Origin: Sulfurimonas sp.
GTDB taxonomy: Bacteria > Campylobacterota > Campylobacteria > Campylobacterales > Sulfurimonadaceae
Reading direction: 5' to 3'
DNA length: 18,796 nucleotides
Assembly: GCF_023228785.1 (NCBI RefSeq)
Contig: NZ_JALOAN010000041.1
Coordinates: 1 to 18,796, forward strand
This document shows positions 7,446 to 15,218 of the stretch, one piece after another. The position numbers and the translations under genes were made by a program. Within the stretch, counting starts at the first letter, position 1. Each line of letters opens with the position of its first letter. Under the pieces are notes generated by a model. The model did not search any database and had not been told where the DNA came from. It saw only the letters and a program-made list of their open reading frames with translations.

Positions 7446-8029
7446 AGAAAATTGGGCTATTAGCACTATGTAGTGCTTCCGTTTTTGCAATGCACAGTGT
7501 AGAATTAAATATTAACGACAAAGATTTAGAATTTGGTGCAAAAGTTGATATGGGTCAGTTCAATGATACTATTGATCCAGATAGTGTATTTATAGGTGCT
7601 AAGATACTTCATGCTGATGAAAAAAACAGTGATTTTAGAAGCAATAGCGAGATGAACGACTACTATGAAGCTAGCTTTCTTATGCAAAGAAGAGTTGCTG
7701 CAACAGAGTTGGTTATCGGTCTTGGTGTAAAGCTAAATGGTACTAAAAATTTTAGTAGTATTCCACTTGGGGTAGAAGCTACTTATAAAATAGTAAATGG
7801 TGCAATTCCGTTATATCTTAAGGGAGCTGTTTATTTTGCACCTGAGATCCTTTCAATGCAAAATGCAAAGAACTTTTTAGAATATCGTGTGGCTTTAGAC
7901 ATTGAGCTAATTACTAACGGTTATGTAACTGTTGGTTATAGATCATTAGACACAAATTATGATAGTAAAAAAGGCGGAGATAAGAACTATAACAAGTCTG
8001 CTTACATTGGTGTGAAATTCGCTTTTTAA
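7439..8029 (+). CDS. YfaZ-like outer-membrane protein
   Basis: This 196 aa protein has a signal peptide at about 1-17 (LKK, hydrophobic core, VFA). The mature part is rich in alternating polar/hydrophobic stretches and ends in VKFAF, an aromatic C-terminus as in outer-membrane beta-barrels. The overall pattern, including the repeated VGYRS and YIGVKF strands, resembles the YfaZ family, whose function is unknown. The ATG overlaps the hldE stop by 7 bases, so its production is probably tied to heptose synthesis, sensible for a protein placed in an LPS-containing membrane. Its stop overlaps the stop of the opposite-strand gene by 4 bases, leaving no space for a terminator between them. Confidence 0.75.
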   Translation: MLKKIGLLALCSASVFAMHSVELNINDKDLEFGAKVDMGQFNDTIDPDSVFIGAKILHADEKNSDFRSNSEMNDYYEASFLMQRRVAATELVIGLGVKLNGTKNFSSIPLGVEATYKIVNGAIPLYLKGAVYFAPEILSMQNAKNFLEYRVALDIELITNGYVTVGYRSLDTNYDSKKGGDKNYNKSAYIGVKFAF

Positions 8030-9162
8030 GCTACCTTTTTTCTTGCATATTTAAAGAATAGTTTTTGTGTTGAGATCTCACTTGGGATCTCAAGATTTTC
8101 TAAGAGATATTGACTCAATATCTTTGCTAGATATGGAGCAAAAACAAAACCTCTTGAGCCCAACGCATTTATGATATAGATGTTTGGATGGTAAAGCAAA
8201 GACTCTTTTGGAATCATTGTTCCATTTTTTATAGATGGATATTTTTTTAATGAGGCATTATAATCTACAAGTTTTCCAACTACAGGAAAATAACTCTTTA
8301 TGCTAGATCTAGCACCTGTATATGTTTTTATAACTTCTAAGTCTTTTAACTCTATTAACTCATTTGCTTTGTTCAAAAGATACTCAACTTGTGCTTTTTC
8401 ATCATCTACATAAAAGCTACACTTATCACAACTTGTATTGCAAAATATTTCGCTAGAGTCATGCCTTTGCTGAGTAGCGCCGATGGCTATAGTGTTGTCT
8501 TTTTTGTTTGTAGAGATGGAGATAGATTTGTGGATATTAAAAGGGACTTTAGTTGTTGTTTTAGCATCAAGTCGTAGTCCAAAAATAGGACTTAATCCTA
8601 TGTAAGGACTATCTACTAAAGAGTTACTTACTCCTTGAGTTAGAATGATATTTTTTGTTTTTACACCATCAGCACTATAGATCTCATCTTCATATTTTAA
8701 CTCTATTATCTCTTTTATATATAAGTCACATCCCTCTATCATTTTGTGTAAGATCTCAGATGGATTTATATATGCAGCTTCTTTATAGAAAAATCCTTCT
8801 ATATCTTTAAAATCACTTGAGATAGTTCTAAGTTTTTGGGATGAGTAGTATTCATTTTCTAATTCGTTTAGGCTATCTTTTGAGAAGTTTTCATCAGCAA
8901 CTCTTAAAACTCCTTTTTTTATAAAAGATTCAGATGAAAGCTTTTCATAAAAATCTAAAGAAAAGGTAAGTGAATCATTTACGAAAGAGTTATAGGGATT
9001 TTTCTTTCCTGCAAGAGGTGAGAGAAATGCTCCAGCTGCTCCACTAGCACCTGAAGCAACACCATCTCTATCTATAATGGCTACACTTTTACCTGCTTTA
9101 TTTAAAAAGTGAGCAATGGCACAACCTGCAGATCCAGCTCCTATAATGAGATAATCATACAC
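8026..9162 (-). CDS. stand-alone MnmC-type FAD-dependent oxidoreductase
   Basis: This 378 aa protein of the DAO/MnmC oxidoreductase group probably oxidises a glycine-like C-N bond; in MnmC the substrate is cmnm5-modified U34 of tRNA. The FAD-binding motif GAGSAG is at 8-13 and an acidic ribose-binding residue (D31) ends strand two. The GASGAAGAFLSPL segment (38-50), the ARSS...FPVVGKL stretch around 284-298 and GSRGFVFAP (335-343) resemble the FAD half of MnmC. No methyltransferase half is attached. An unusual cysteine group, C241-x3-C245-x2-C248, interrupts the middle. The start is a GTG, 2 bases after the waaF stop, so it is the last gene of a four-gene - strand run. A generic amino-acid oxidase is the alternative. 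Confidence 0.7.
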   Translation of the reverse strand: MYDYLIIGAGSAGCAIAHFLNKAGKSVAIIDRDGVASGASGAAGAFLSPLAGKKNPYNSFVNDSLTFSLDFYEKLSSESFIKKGVLRVADENFSKDSLNELENEYYSSQKLRTISSDFKDIEGFFYKEAAYINPSEILHKMIEGCDLYIKEIIELKYEDEIYSADGVKTKNIILTQGVSNSLVDSPYIGLSPIFGLRLDAKTTTKVPFNIHKSISISTNKKDNTIAIGATQQRHDSSEIFCNTSCDKCSFYVDDEKAQVEYLLNKANELIELKDLEVIKTYTGARSSIKSYFPVVGKLVDYNASLKKYPSIKNGTMIPKESLLYHPNIYIINALGSRGFVFAPYLAKILSQYLLENLEIPSEISTQKLFFKYARKKVA

Positions 9163-9164
9163 CG

Positions 9165-10148
9165 TTATAGATCCATATCTTTAATGACTTCTATAACCTC
9201 TAATGCTGTGATACTTTTCATGCAATCATGATGCTCAAGTGGGCACTCTCTCTTCATGCAAGGGGAACAATCCATTTCATGCCTTATAAGTCTACTTTTT
9301 TCATTCATCCATTGTGATGTCTCTTTGTGTCTTGTTGGTCCAAAAATTGCAACTGTAGGCACTTGATAAGCAGCTGCCACGTGCATAGGCCCGCTGTCAT
9401 TTGTAACAAATAAAGAACATCCTGCAATGCTAGAGCAAAGCTCTTTTATATCTGTTTTTCCTGCTAGGTTTGTGTAGTTGGTAACTTTCATGGATCTAAG
9501 ATGTGACTCTATCTCATCTGCCATCTCTATCTCATTTGGTCCGCCAAAGATTATGATGTCGTACCTGTTCGAAAATTCACTAGCCACCTCTGCAAATCTC
9601 TCTGGATACCATCGTTTTGCACTTCCATAAGTAGCACCTGCATTTATCCCTAAAGTAGGCTTAGTAAAGAGTTTTGGCTCAATAAAGAGCTTTAGTTTTG
9701 GAACTTCTTTGTCCCAGCCATCAACATCACACATCGCAAGTTCGGCGTACTGTTTTACAAGGTGTTGATTGGTTTTTATTACTGAAGTGTGAGAGAGTAA
9801 AAAGATGGAGTGCCATGAACGTTTTGAGATGCAAACAACTGTTTTGGTAAATCTCAAAAGTAAGCTAGAATGAAGTTGGTTTCTAAAGCTTATAGCTAGA
9901 TGAAACTCTCCTAACTCACGAGCTAGTTTATATGTAGCTAAAAATCTATTTGGAGCTTTTTTTGTCTCATCTACAATAGCCTTCTCACAAAGTGGATGGT
10001 GCTTTATAGCTTCGATGCTGACATAACTTCCAACAAAGGTAAATCTAGGATTATTATAATACTTTGCTAAAAGCTCAATAGCAGGAGTAGCCATAATAGC
10101 ATCACCTAACCAGTTTGGCAAAATAATTAATATTCTATGACTCGGCAT
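9165..10148 (-). CDS. waaF: WaaF, ADP-heptose:LPS heptosyltransferase II
   Basis: This GT9-family, GT-B-fold enzyme at the inner face of the inner membrane adds the second heptose to the LPS/LOS inner core from ADP-L,D-heptose. In the 327 aa product, PNWLGD at 11-16 (D16 is the probable catalytic base), GATYGSAKRW at 171-180, NDSGPMHVA at 250-258 and FGPTRHKETSQW at 269-280 are the standard WaaF blocks. The four-cysteine C-terminal segment (C294, C297, C302, C309) is also common in WaaF. The ATG has a near-perfect ribosome binding site, AGGGAGG at 10155-10161, suggesting strong translation. It lies 33 bases after the sulfatase gene and 2 bases before the MnmC-like gene. Confidence 0.93.
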   Translation of the reverse strand: MPSHRILIILPNWLGDAIMATPAIELLAKYYNNPRFTFVGSYVSIEAIKHHPLCEKAIVDETKKAPNRFLATYKLARELGEFHLAISFRNQLHSSLLLRFTKTVVCISKRSWHSIFLLSHTSVIKTNQHLVKQYAELAMCDVDGWDKEVPKLKLFIEPKLFTKPTLGINAGATYGSAKRWYPERFAEVASEFSNRYDIIIFGGPNEIEMADEIESHLRSMKVTNYTNLAGKTDIKELCSSIAGCSLFVTNDSGPMHVAAAYQVPTVAIFGPTRHKETSQWMNEKSRLIRHEMDCSPCMKRECPLEHHDCMKSITALEVIEVIKDMDL

Positions 10149-10181
10149 TTAGTGCCTCCCTGCATTGAGCTTTAGCTTTTA

Positions 10182-12098
10182 TCATTTTGCCCATCTGTTT
10201 TTCTCTAGTAGTTGTGCTTCTGCTGTGTCTATAGCAAAAAGTAGTTTTTTCATCTTATCCAAAAGGTTTTCGCTCTCTGCATCTTTTTCAACTACATCTT
10301 TAAAGTTATACTTGATATATCCACTGTTTGTGATAAGTCCTATAAGGTTTCCAGCATAAAAATAGACAAACCTCTCATTTATATCTTCATCGAAGAGCGA
10401 ACTTCCCATAGTAGTAATCTCAGCTTTTAAGCCTAGCATATCAACAATAGTAGGAAATATATCATTATGTCCACCCAAAGTTGTCACTTCCTGAGGCTCA
10501 AAAATCTTTGGAGCGTATATGATAAGAGGGATTCTAAAATGTTCTATTGCCGCTTTTGGTGTATCGTCTGGTCGATATTTTCTAGCTATTGGATTTAATG
10601 CATCTCCACTTCCGTGATCTGAGGTGAAAATAAAGATAGTTCTATCAAACCATGGCTCACTCTTAACATTTTCCATAAAGCGTTCTATGGCGTTATCTGC
10701 ATAGATATAAGCATTAAGAGATCCGTGATAGTTCTTTAGATCATGAGGATACCTCTCAAACTTTGCACTTGGGAGATAAAAATCTGAGTGAGTAGTACTT
10801 GTAAAAGCGAAGCTTAAAAAAGGCTCTTTCATAGTGTTTAATTTTTTATGATAAAAGTCAAGCATATTAAAGTCATAAGTTCCAGTTAAAGGTTCTCTTC
10901 CCTCATCTACATCTTCTACATTTGGCATATCTTCAGCGCCATAATACTGATCAAAACCAGCTATTGCACTAACCGCATCAACTCTATATGAACGTTTATT
11001 AGATGCCTGCATGGAGAGTGTTGAGTAACCATTTTCTTTTGCAACATTTCCAAGATAGCTAAGTGTTGATAGTTCTAAACCTTTACCCAAATATTGAGCT
11101 CCAGCAGGAATAGTTATACCTGTAAAGATGGAAGTTATACCAAATATAGATCTGTAGCCATTTGAGTAAAAGTTTGTAAACTTTAAACCCTCTTGACTTA
11201 GTTTTTTAAAGTATGGTGTAACATTTAACTCTTTATAGTGAGTAAATCCATCAATATGTTCAGCTCCAAAAGATTCTAAAAGAACAATTACAACATTATA
11301 TTTTTCAATATCCTTAAAAGGGTATTTACGAAGAAGTGGAAACTCTTTGTCTACAAAAGGTGCATTTGGAGTCTTTAGTGCATCTTTGCTTATCTCTATG
11401 GCTTCTTGAAGGTTCATAAGATTGTGTTTAGCAGATTTTTTTGCAGTTCTGTAAATTGTGAAGAAGCCATTGAGTGCTAAGTTTCCACTACTTACTTTGT
11501 TTACCGCAAAAGCATCACTACTTCCAAAACTTTTACCAGAGACGCTGTTTCTAATGCCAATAAATACAATTAGGATAGTTACTAGTGTGAAAATAACCAA
11601 CTTTTTTGAAGAGATAAACTCTTTTGGTTTAAATGAGAAAAATTTATAAACAGAGTATAAAAATAGAGTACTTAAAAGAAGTGCACCAAGAGTATGAAAA
11701 AGCATAGATCCAAATGCCATTCCTACAATAATGTCCATATCATCACTAAGGTTGAAGATCTCGTTTGAGATGTGTCTGTGGATATAATCATAATATAGTA
11801 CATCGCTAAAACTAATAACAAAGATGATGTTTAGTATGACAGCCCAAAGAATGGCTACTATGGATCTATGTTTTGGATTTTTAAGAAATATAAGAGTTAA
11901 AACAAAGATAAATGAGAATGTAAAAATTGTTATCATATCTACTCGAAAGCCCATAAAAAGTGAGGCGTAAAACTCGGCAGTGCTTAAATCTGTAAAGTCC
12001 TCAGTGTAGAAACTATAGAGAGTTAGTCTTATAGCCATAAGAACTAAAAAACTAAACAAGATTAATGAAAGTATTTGTGTAAACTGATTTTTATGCAC
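10182..12098 (-). CDS. LTA-synthase-type membrane sulfatase / phospho-group transferase
   Basis: This inner-membrane protein of 638 aa has about five N-terminal helices (roughly 8-28, 45-72, 78-100, 122-150, 167-183) and a periplasmic alkaline-phosphatase-fold domain from about 265. Such proteins move phosphoglycerol or phosphoethanolamine from lipids to envelope glycans. Likely metal-site residues are E275 (VLLESFG), H437 (TTHSDF) and D494-H495 (SDHG). The position where relatives carry the nucleophile threonine (an Arg-Thr motif) reads NGYRSIFG, so S317 is probably the nucleophile. The start is a GTG with GAGGA about 10 bases upstream; a later Met21 would cut the first helix. It lies 50 bases after the glycosidase-like gene and before waaF, which points to LPS core or another surface glycan as target. 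Confidence 0.82.
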   Translation of the reverse strand: MHKNQFTQILSLILFSFLVLMAIRLTLYSFYTEDFTDLSTAEFYASLFMGFRVDMITIFTFSFIFVLTLIFLKNPKHRSIVAILWAVILNIIFVISFSDVLYYDYIHRHISNEIFNLSDDMDIIVGMAFGSMLFHTLGALLLSTLFLYSVYKFFSFKPKEFISSKKLVIFTLVTILIVFIGIRNSVSGKSFGSSDAFAVNKVSSGNLALNGFFTIYRTAKKSAKHNLMNLQEAIEISKDALKTPNAPFVDKEFPLLRKYPFKDIEKYNVVIVLLESFGAEHIDGFTHYKELNVTPYFKKLSQEGLKFTNFYSNGYRSIFGITSIFTGITIPAGAQYLGKGLELSTLSYLGNVAKENGYSTLSMQASNKRSYRVDAVSAIAGFDQYYGAEDMPNVEDVDEGREPLTGTYDFNMLDFYHKKLNTMKEPFLSFAFTSTTHSDFYLPSAKFERYPHDLKNYHGSLNAYIYADNAIERFMENVKSEPWFDRTIFIFTSDHGSGDALNPIARKYRPDDTPKAAIEHFRIPLIIYAPKIFEPQEVTTLGGHNDIFPTIVDMLGLKAEITTMGSSLFDEDINERFVYFYAGNLIGLITNSGYIKYNFKDVVEKDAESENLLDKMKKLLFAIDTAEAQLLEKNRWAK

Positions 12099-12148
12099 TA
12101 CGGAGATTCCTCTTTAAAGTGTGGATGGTTTTTTATTCATGCTCATAA

Positions 12149-13423
12149 TTATACCGAGTCATTGATGTATATATATAATGGTGATGAACCGATACTAAGT
12201 GTTTTGTCTTTTATATTTTTACCACTCATAGAGTAGACTTTAAAATAATCTTCATTTTTTAGAGTCATATCCTTAAGAGACCAGTGGATCTGAAGTAGTT
12301 TGTTATCTACTAAGCACTGAAATATATAGTAGCCTCTTTTTATATCAAGTCTTAAAAACTGTGCATTTTTTAGATTTTTAAACATAAACTTGTAGACTTC
12401 AAAAGCCTCTCTTTTTCTTAAGCCTTCTCTGTTGTCAACCAAGCCATAACCAGCCGCTATAAGCTGATGCCAAGAGAGAGAGTTTACTTGTTGAGATGCA
12501 AAAGCCAAGAGATGATATCTTAGCATATAGTCGGCATATAGCTCTTCGCTAACACACTCAAACTCGCTTGTTGGTGCGTATGGTGCGGTGTTGCTTATGG
12601 GCCAATTTGTCTCTGTGATGTGCAGTGCGTGTTTGCTCTTTGGAGAGAGCCAGACCATGGTACTAAGCCATGCTATCTTATCTGAGAGAGCAAACCCTAG
12701 TTGTGTGTTCTCAGGAGCTCCTCGCCTATCTACATAAAGAAGTGATGCAACGCCATCATACTTGTAGTTGAAAAAATTAAAAAGAGTGTGCGCAGTAAAA
12801 TGAAACTCAAAGTCTATAACTCCGCTACCTATAAGCACTATATCTTTAAACTCTTTTTGCTTTAAATCATAAGCTACTTTATAAAAACGGTTGTACTCAT
12901 CAACACTAAAAAAGCCCCATTTTGCCCTGTTTATAGTTGAACCAATCTCATAAATATCCACAAAACCATCTAAAGAAGTAAATATAGCTCTTAGATCCTT
13001 TTCTAAAAGATCAAGATCTTCTACATGTTCTCTATCTTGAAGGATTTTTAAGATGACTTTTCTCTTTTTGTTTTTTTCTAAGAACTCTTTTAACTGAGGC
13101 AGAGTATCAAGCTCCCAAAGTTTGAGTCTAACTAAAACTCTCTCTACTTCAATCTCATCTAAAAGTTTTAAACTCTCCTCGCTTTCTCTTTGATAATCAA
13201 CTCCCATGGAGAAAAAGCTCTTAGAAGCGACATGTTTTCTTCTGATATAAGGCATCGCAATGATGGAGATTGGAAAGACAAGCAGTGATATAAGAGCGGT
13301 TTTTAAAAAAGAGAAAAACTCAGTTTTTCGCATCTTATTTTTAAAAGATCTATCTTTTAGTTGTGCTGGTTGGTCGGAATATTCATCCCACTTAAAAGGT
13401 TTTTTCAATCTTTTTTTATCCAT
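12149..13423 (-). CDS. membrane-anchored glycosidase-like (TIM-barrel) protein
   Basis: This 424 aa protein has a strongly basic N-terminus (about 1-36), a single membrane helix at about 38-58, and the rest probably periplasmic. The body looks like a clan-A glycoside hydrolase: YEIGSTINRAKWGF at 158-171 fits the end of strand 4, and HITETNWP at 268-275 fits strand 7 with E271 as candidate nucleophile. At strand 4 the usual Asn-Glu acid/base pair appears to be replaced by Ser-Thr (162-163), leaving E159 as the only nearby acid. Substrate is unknown; the neighbours suggest LPS or another cell-envelope glycan. The ATG at 13423 is preferred over an in-frame TTG at 13429 that adds two residues; neither has a good ribosome binding site. 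It is the first gene of the four-gene run. Confidence 0.65.
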   Translation of the reverse strand: MDKKRLKKPFKWDEYSDQPAQLKDRSFKNKMRKTEFFSFLKTALISLLVFPISIIAMPYIRRKHVASKSFFSMGVDYQRESEESLKLLDEIEVERVLVRLKLWELDTLPQLKEFLEKNKKRKVILKILQDREHVEDLDLLEKDLRAIFTSLDGFVDIYEIGSTINRAKWGFFSVDEYNRFYKVAYDLKQKEFKDIVLIGSGVIDFEFHFTAHTLFNFFNYKYDGVASLLYVDRRGAPENTQLGFALSDKIAWLSTMVWLSPKSKHALHITETNWPISNTAPYAPTSEFECVSEELYADYMLRYHLLAFASQQVNSLSWHQLIAAGYGLVDNREGLRKREAFEVYKFMFKNLKNAQFLRLDIKRGYYIFQCLVDNKLLQIHWSLKDMTLKNEDYFKVYSMSGKNIKDKTLSIGSSPLYIYINDSV

Positions 13424-13445
13424 TGTCAATTTTTAAATAAGGCGG

Positions 13446-13451
13446 ATTATA
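13446..13451 (-). promoter_or_regulatory. -10 box for the glycosidase-like/sulfatase/waaF run
   Basis: The - strand reads TATAAT, a perfect -10. The transcript would begin near 13440 with a leader of about 17 bases before the ATG at 13423. It is the only clear promoter for the four - strand genes down to 8026. Confidence 0.5.
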
Positions 13452-13463
13452 ACCTTTTTAAGG

Positions 13464-13469
13464 TAAAAT
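13464..13469 (+). promoter_or_regulatory. -10 box for the GT9 gene
   Basis: TAAAAT preceded by TTTTTAAGG. Transcription would start near 13476, giving a leader of about 23 bases. It lies only 12 bases from the opposing -10 box, so the two promoters face away from each other across a very short spacer. Confidence 0.35.
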
Positions 13470-13491
13470 CCCTAAATTAAATATTTTAGGG
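13470..13491 (+). promoter_or_regulatory. inverted repeat covering the GT9 ribosome binding site
   Basis: CCCTAAA (13470-13476) can pair with TTTAGGG (13485-13491), a 7 bp stem with an 8-base loop. The right arm contains most of the ribosome binding site AGGGA (13488-13492). If the left arm is transcribed, the hairpin would hide the site. The predicted start near 13476 argues against that. Confidence 0.3.
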
Positions 13492-13498
13492 ATAGTGA

Positions 13499-14461
13499 AT
13501 GAAGATTTTAGTTTGTAGAACTGATAAGTTAGGGGATTTTATAACAGCTCTGCCTTGCATCTACGTCTTAAAAAAGCAAAATCCTAATAACAAAATCATC
13601 GCTTGTGTAGCTCCACTAAACAAGACTTTGGCTCTCTCATGTGAGTTTATAGATGAGGTTGTAGTTGATAGTGGGGAGAGTGTTTGGAGGTTAGCATCTA
13701 AGCTTCGTGCTTTAAATGTAGATGCAAGCATAACTCTCTTTTCAAACACTCGTATAGCTTTTACTCAATTTTTAGCTCGCATTCCAAAACGCATAGCACC
13801 AGCTACAAAAATAGCTCAAATCTTCTATACAGATAGGGTAAGACAGAGAAGAAGCCAAGTTAAGATGGCTGAGTTTGAGTATAACTTAGCGCTGACAAAA
13901 GAGCTCTTTAGTGATATAGATCTAAGTTATAAAAAACCTCTTTTAGAGTTTAGCGATGCAAAAGATGTTTATAAGATATTTTGCATAAATAATGATATAG
14001 AAAAAGAAGTCATTGCTTTTCATGTAGGCTTTGGAGGCTCATCTGATGCTAACTGGAACTTAGATGAGTATGAAGAGCTGATTCACGCAGTTTTAATAGA
14101 AAATAGATATCAAGTTGTGCTCACATTTGGACCAGATGAAAAGGAGTTATATGAAGAGATGCAAAATAGATTTATGAACTACAATGTTGTGTGTTACTTC
14201 TCACAAGAGAGCATAAACTACTTTGCAAAACTCATAAGCAACTTCAAACTCTTTGTAAGTACTTCAACAGGAACCTATCACTTAGCATCATTAGTTGGAA
14301 CTCCCACTATGACATTTTTTGCAGATACTCTATTTGCAAGTTCAAAGAGATGGAAAGGTGTCGGAGATGAGAAGTTACAGCAAAACTTTATGATTCCTAT
14401 AGATAAAAAAGAAAAAGACATTCTTTTTAAAAAAGTTTTAAATCTTTTGAAAAAAGTTTAG
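13499..14461 (+). CDS. GT9 heptosyltransferase-like protein
   Basis: This GT-B-fold enzyme of 320 aa belongs to the heptosyltransferase group, probably adding a heptose to the LPS/LOS core from the ADP-heptose made by the genes to the left. RTDKLGD at 7-13 matches the family start with candidate base D13; HVGFGGSSDANW at 175-186 and STSTGTYHLASLVGTP at 254-269 are the donor-binding blocks, with TGT replacing the more common SGP. Similarity to WaaF in this window is limited to these blocks, so it is a different member (WaaC-, WaaQ- or RfaQ-like); which heptose it adds cannot be told. The ATG has AGGGA 6 bases upstream. Its stop lies one base from the stop of the opposite-strand GT2 gene. Confidence 0.82.
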   Translation: MKILVCRTDKLGDFITALPCIYVLKKQNPNNKIIACVAPLNKTLALSCEFIDEVVVDSGESVWRLASKLRALNVDASITLFSNTRIAFTQFLARIPKRIAPATKIAQIFYTDRVRQRRSQVKMAEFEYNLALTKELFSDIDLSYKKPLLEFSDAKDVYKIFCINNDIEKEVIAFHVGFGGSSDANWNLDEYEELIHAVLIENRYQVVLTFGPDEKELYEEMQNRFMNYNVVCYFSQESINYFAKLISNFKLFVSTSTGTYHLASLVGTPTMTFFADTLFASSKRWKGVGDEKLQQNFMIPIDKKEKDILFKKVLNLLKKV

Positions 14462-14462
14462 G

Positions 14463-15218
14463 CTATTTTTGTTCTTTGTTAAGTTCATAAAGTTTTATGT
14501 ATTTGTAAAAGTTTGTAGCCATATGTGAAAAAGCTATAACTAACCCTGCGTAACCATCTAAAAAGCCTCTTTTTAAAAAATACGTTTTCAAAAAAGAGAA
14601 GCATCCATTAAAAACCGCTTTTATGGGAGATGATTTTTTTTTGCCTACATTATCATTAGCATAGATTGTCGAATATCTATCAAGTTTAATTATAAAATCA
14701 CTAATGTTAGAATATGGATAGTGTTTTATCGCTCCACCAATAGAATCAATTTTCAAATTTTCATCTATAATTTTTTCATGCACATGTTTATTTGTAAAGG
14801 AAGTAATATTTTTATTATACAGCCTTACTATATTATCCTTACCCCAGCAGTGCTTTATTTGAGTCTTTTTATAATAGTTGGTTCTAAGAATGGAATAGAC
14901 CTTGTAATTGTCAAGGATTTTCGCTTTTAAATTTTCAATAAATTCTTCTGAGACTACTTCATCAGCATCTAAAGAGAGTATCCACTCATTTTTTGCAAAA
15001 GAGGCAGCTATGTTTTTTGTTGGGCCAAACCCTATAAATTCGCCTTCGATGAGATTTACATTGGTGAAACTTTTTGCTATTTCGGCTGTTTTATCTGTAG
15101 AGTTATTGTTATAAACTACCACATCGCTAAATGCTGCTAATGATTTTAGTACATCTTCTAGTGTGTTTTGAGCATTTTTTGTTATTATAACACAGGAAAT
15201 ATCTGTTATTTTAGTCAT
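14463..15218 (-). CDS. GT2 glycosyltransferase, WaaE/KdtX-like
   Basis: This GT-A-fold glycosyltransferase of 251 aa is probably a core-sugar (often glucose) transferase acting at the inner face of the inner membrane. The start ISCVIITKNAQNTLEDVL with VVVYNNNSTDKT is the family-2 nucleotide-sugar fold, and LDADE with D84 and D86 is the metal-binding DxD motif. Y-rich central segments and the C-terminal block (FLKTYFLKRGFLDGYAG) are typical of the WaaE/KdtX type. The ATG at 15218 overlaps the end of the kinase-like gene by 8 bases and has AAGGGA/AGAAG ahead of it, so the two are co-translated. The true acceptor and sugar are unknown. Confidence 0.85.
   Translation of the reverse strand: MTKITDISCVIITKNAQNTLEDVLKSLAAFSDVVVYNNNSTDKTAEIAKSFTNVNLIEGEFIGFGPTKNIAASFAKNEWILSLDADEVVSEEFIENLKAKILDNYKVYSILRTNYYKKTQIKHCWGKDNIVRLYNKNITSFTNKHVHEKIIDENLKIDSIGGAIKHYPYSNISDFIIKLDRYSTIYANDNVGKKKSSPIKAVFNGCFSFLKTYFLKRGFLDGYAGLVIAFSHMATNFYKYIKLYELNKEQK

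Noticed and set aside
12113..12145. Ten-codon frame between the glycosidase-like and sulfatase genes (- strand)
   Set aside because: Too short, no ribosome binding site, and no recognisable leader-peptide feature.
13424..13429. Perfect TTGACA on the - strand at the start of the glycosidase-like gene
   Set aside because: No -10 box lies 16-18 bases downstream and it overlaps the start codon region; the TATAAT at 13446-13451 is a better promoter element.
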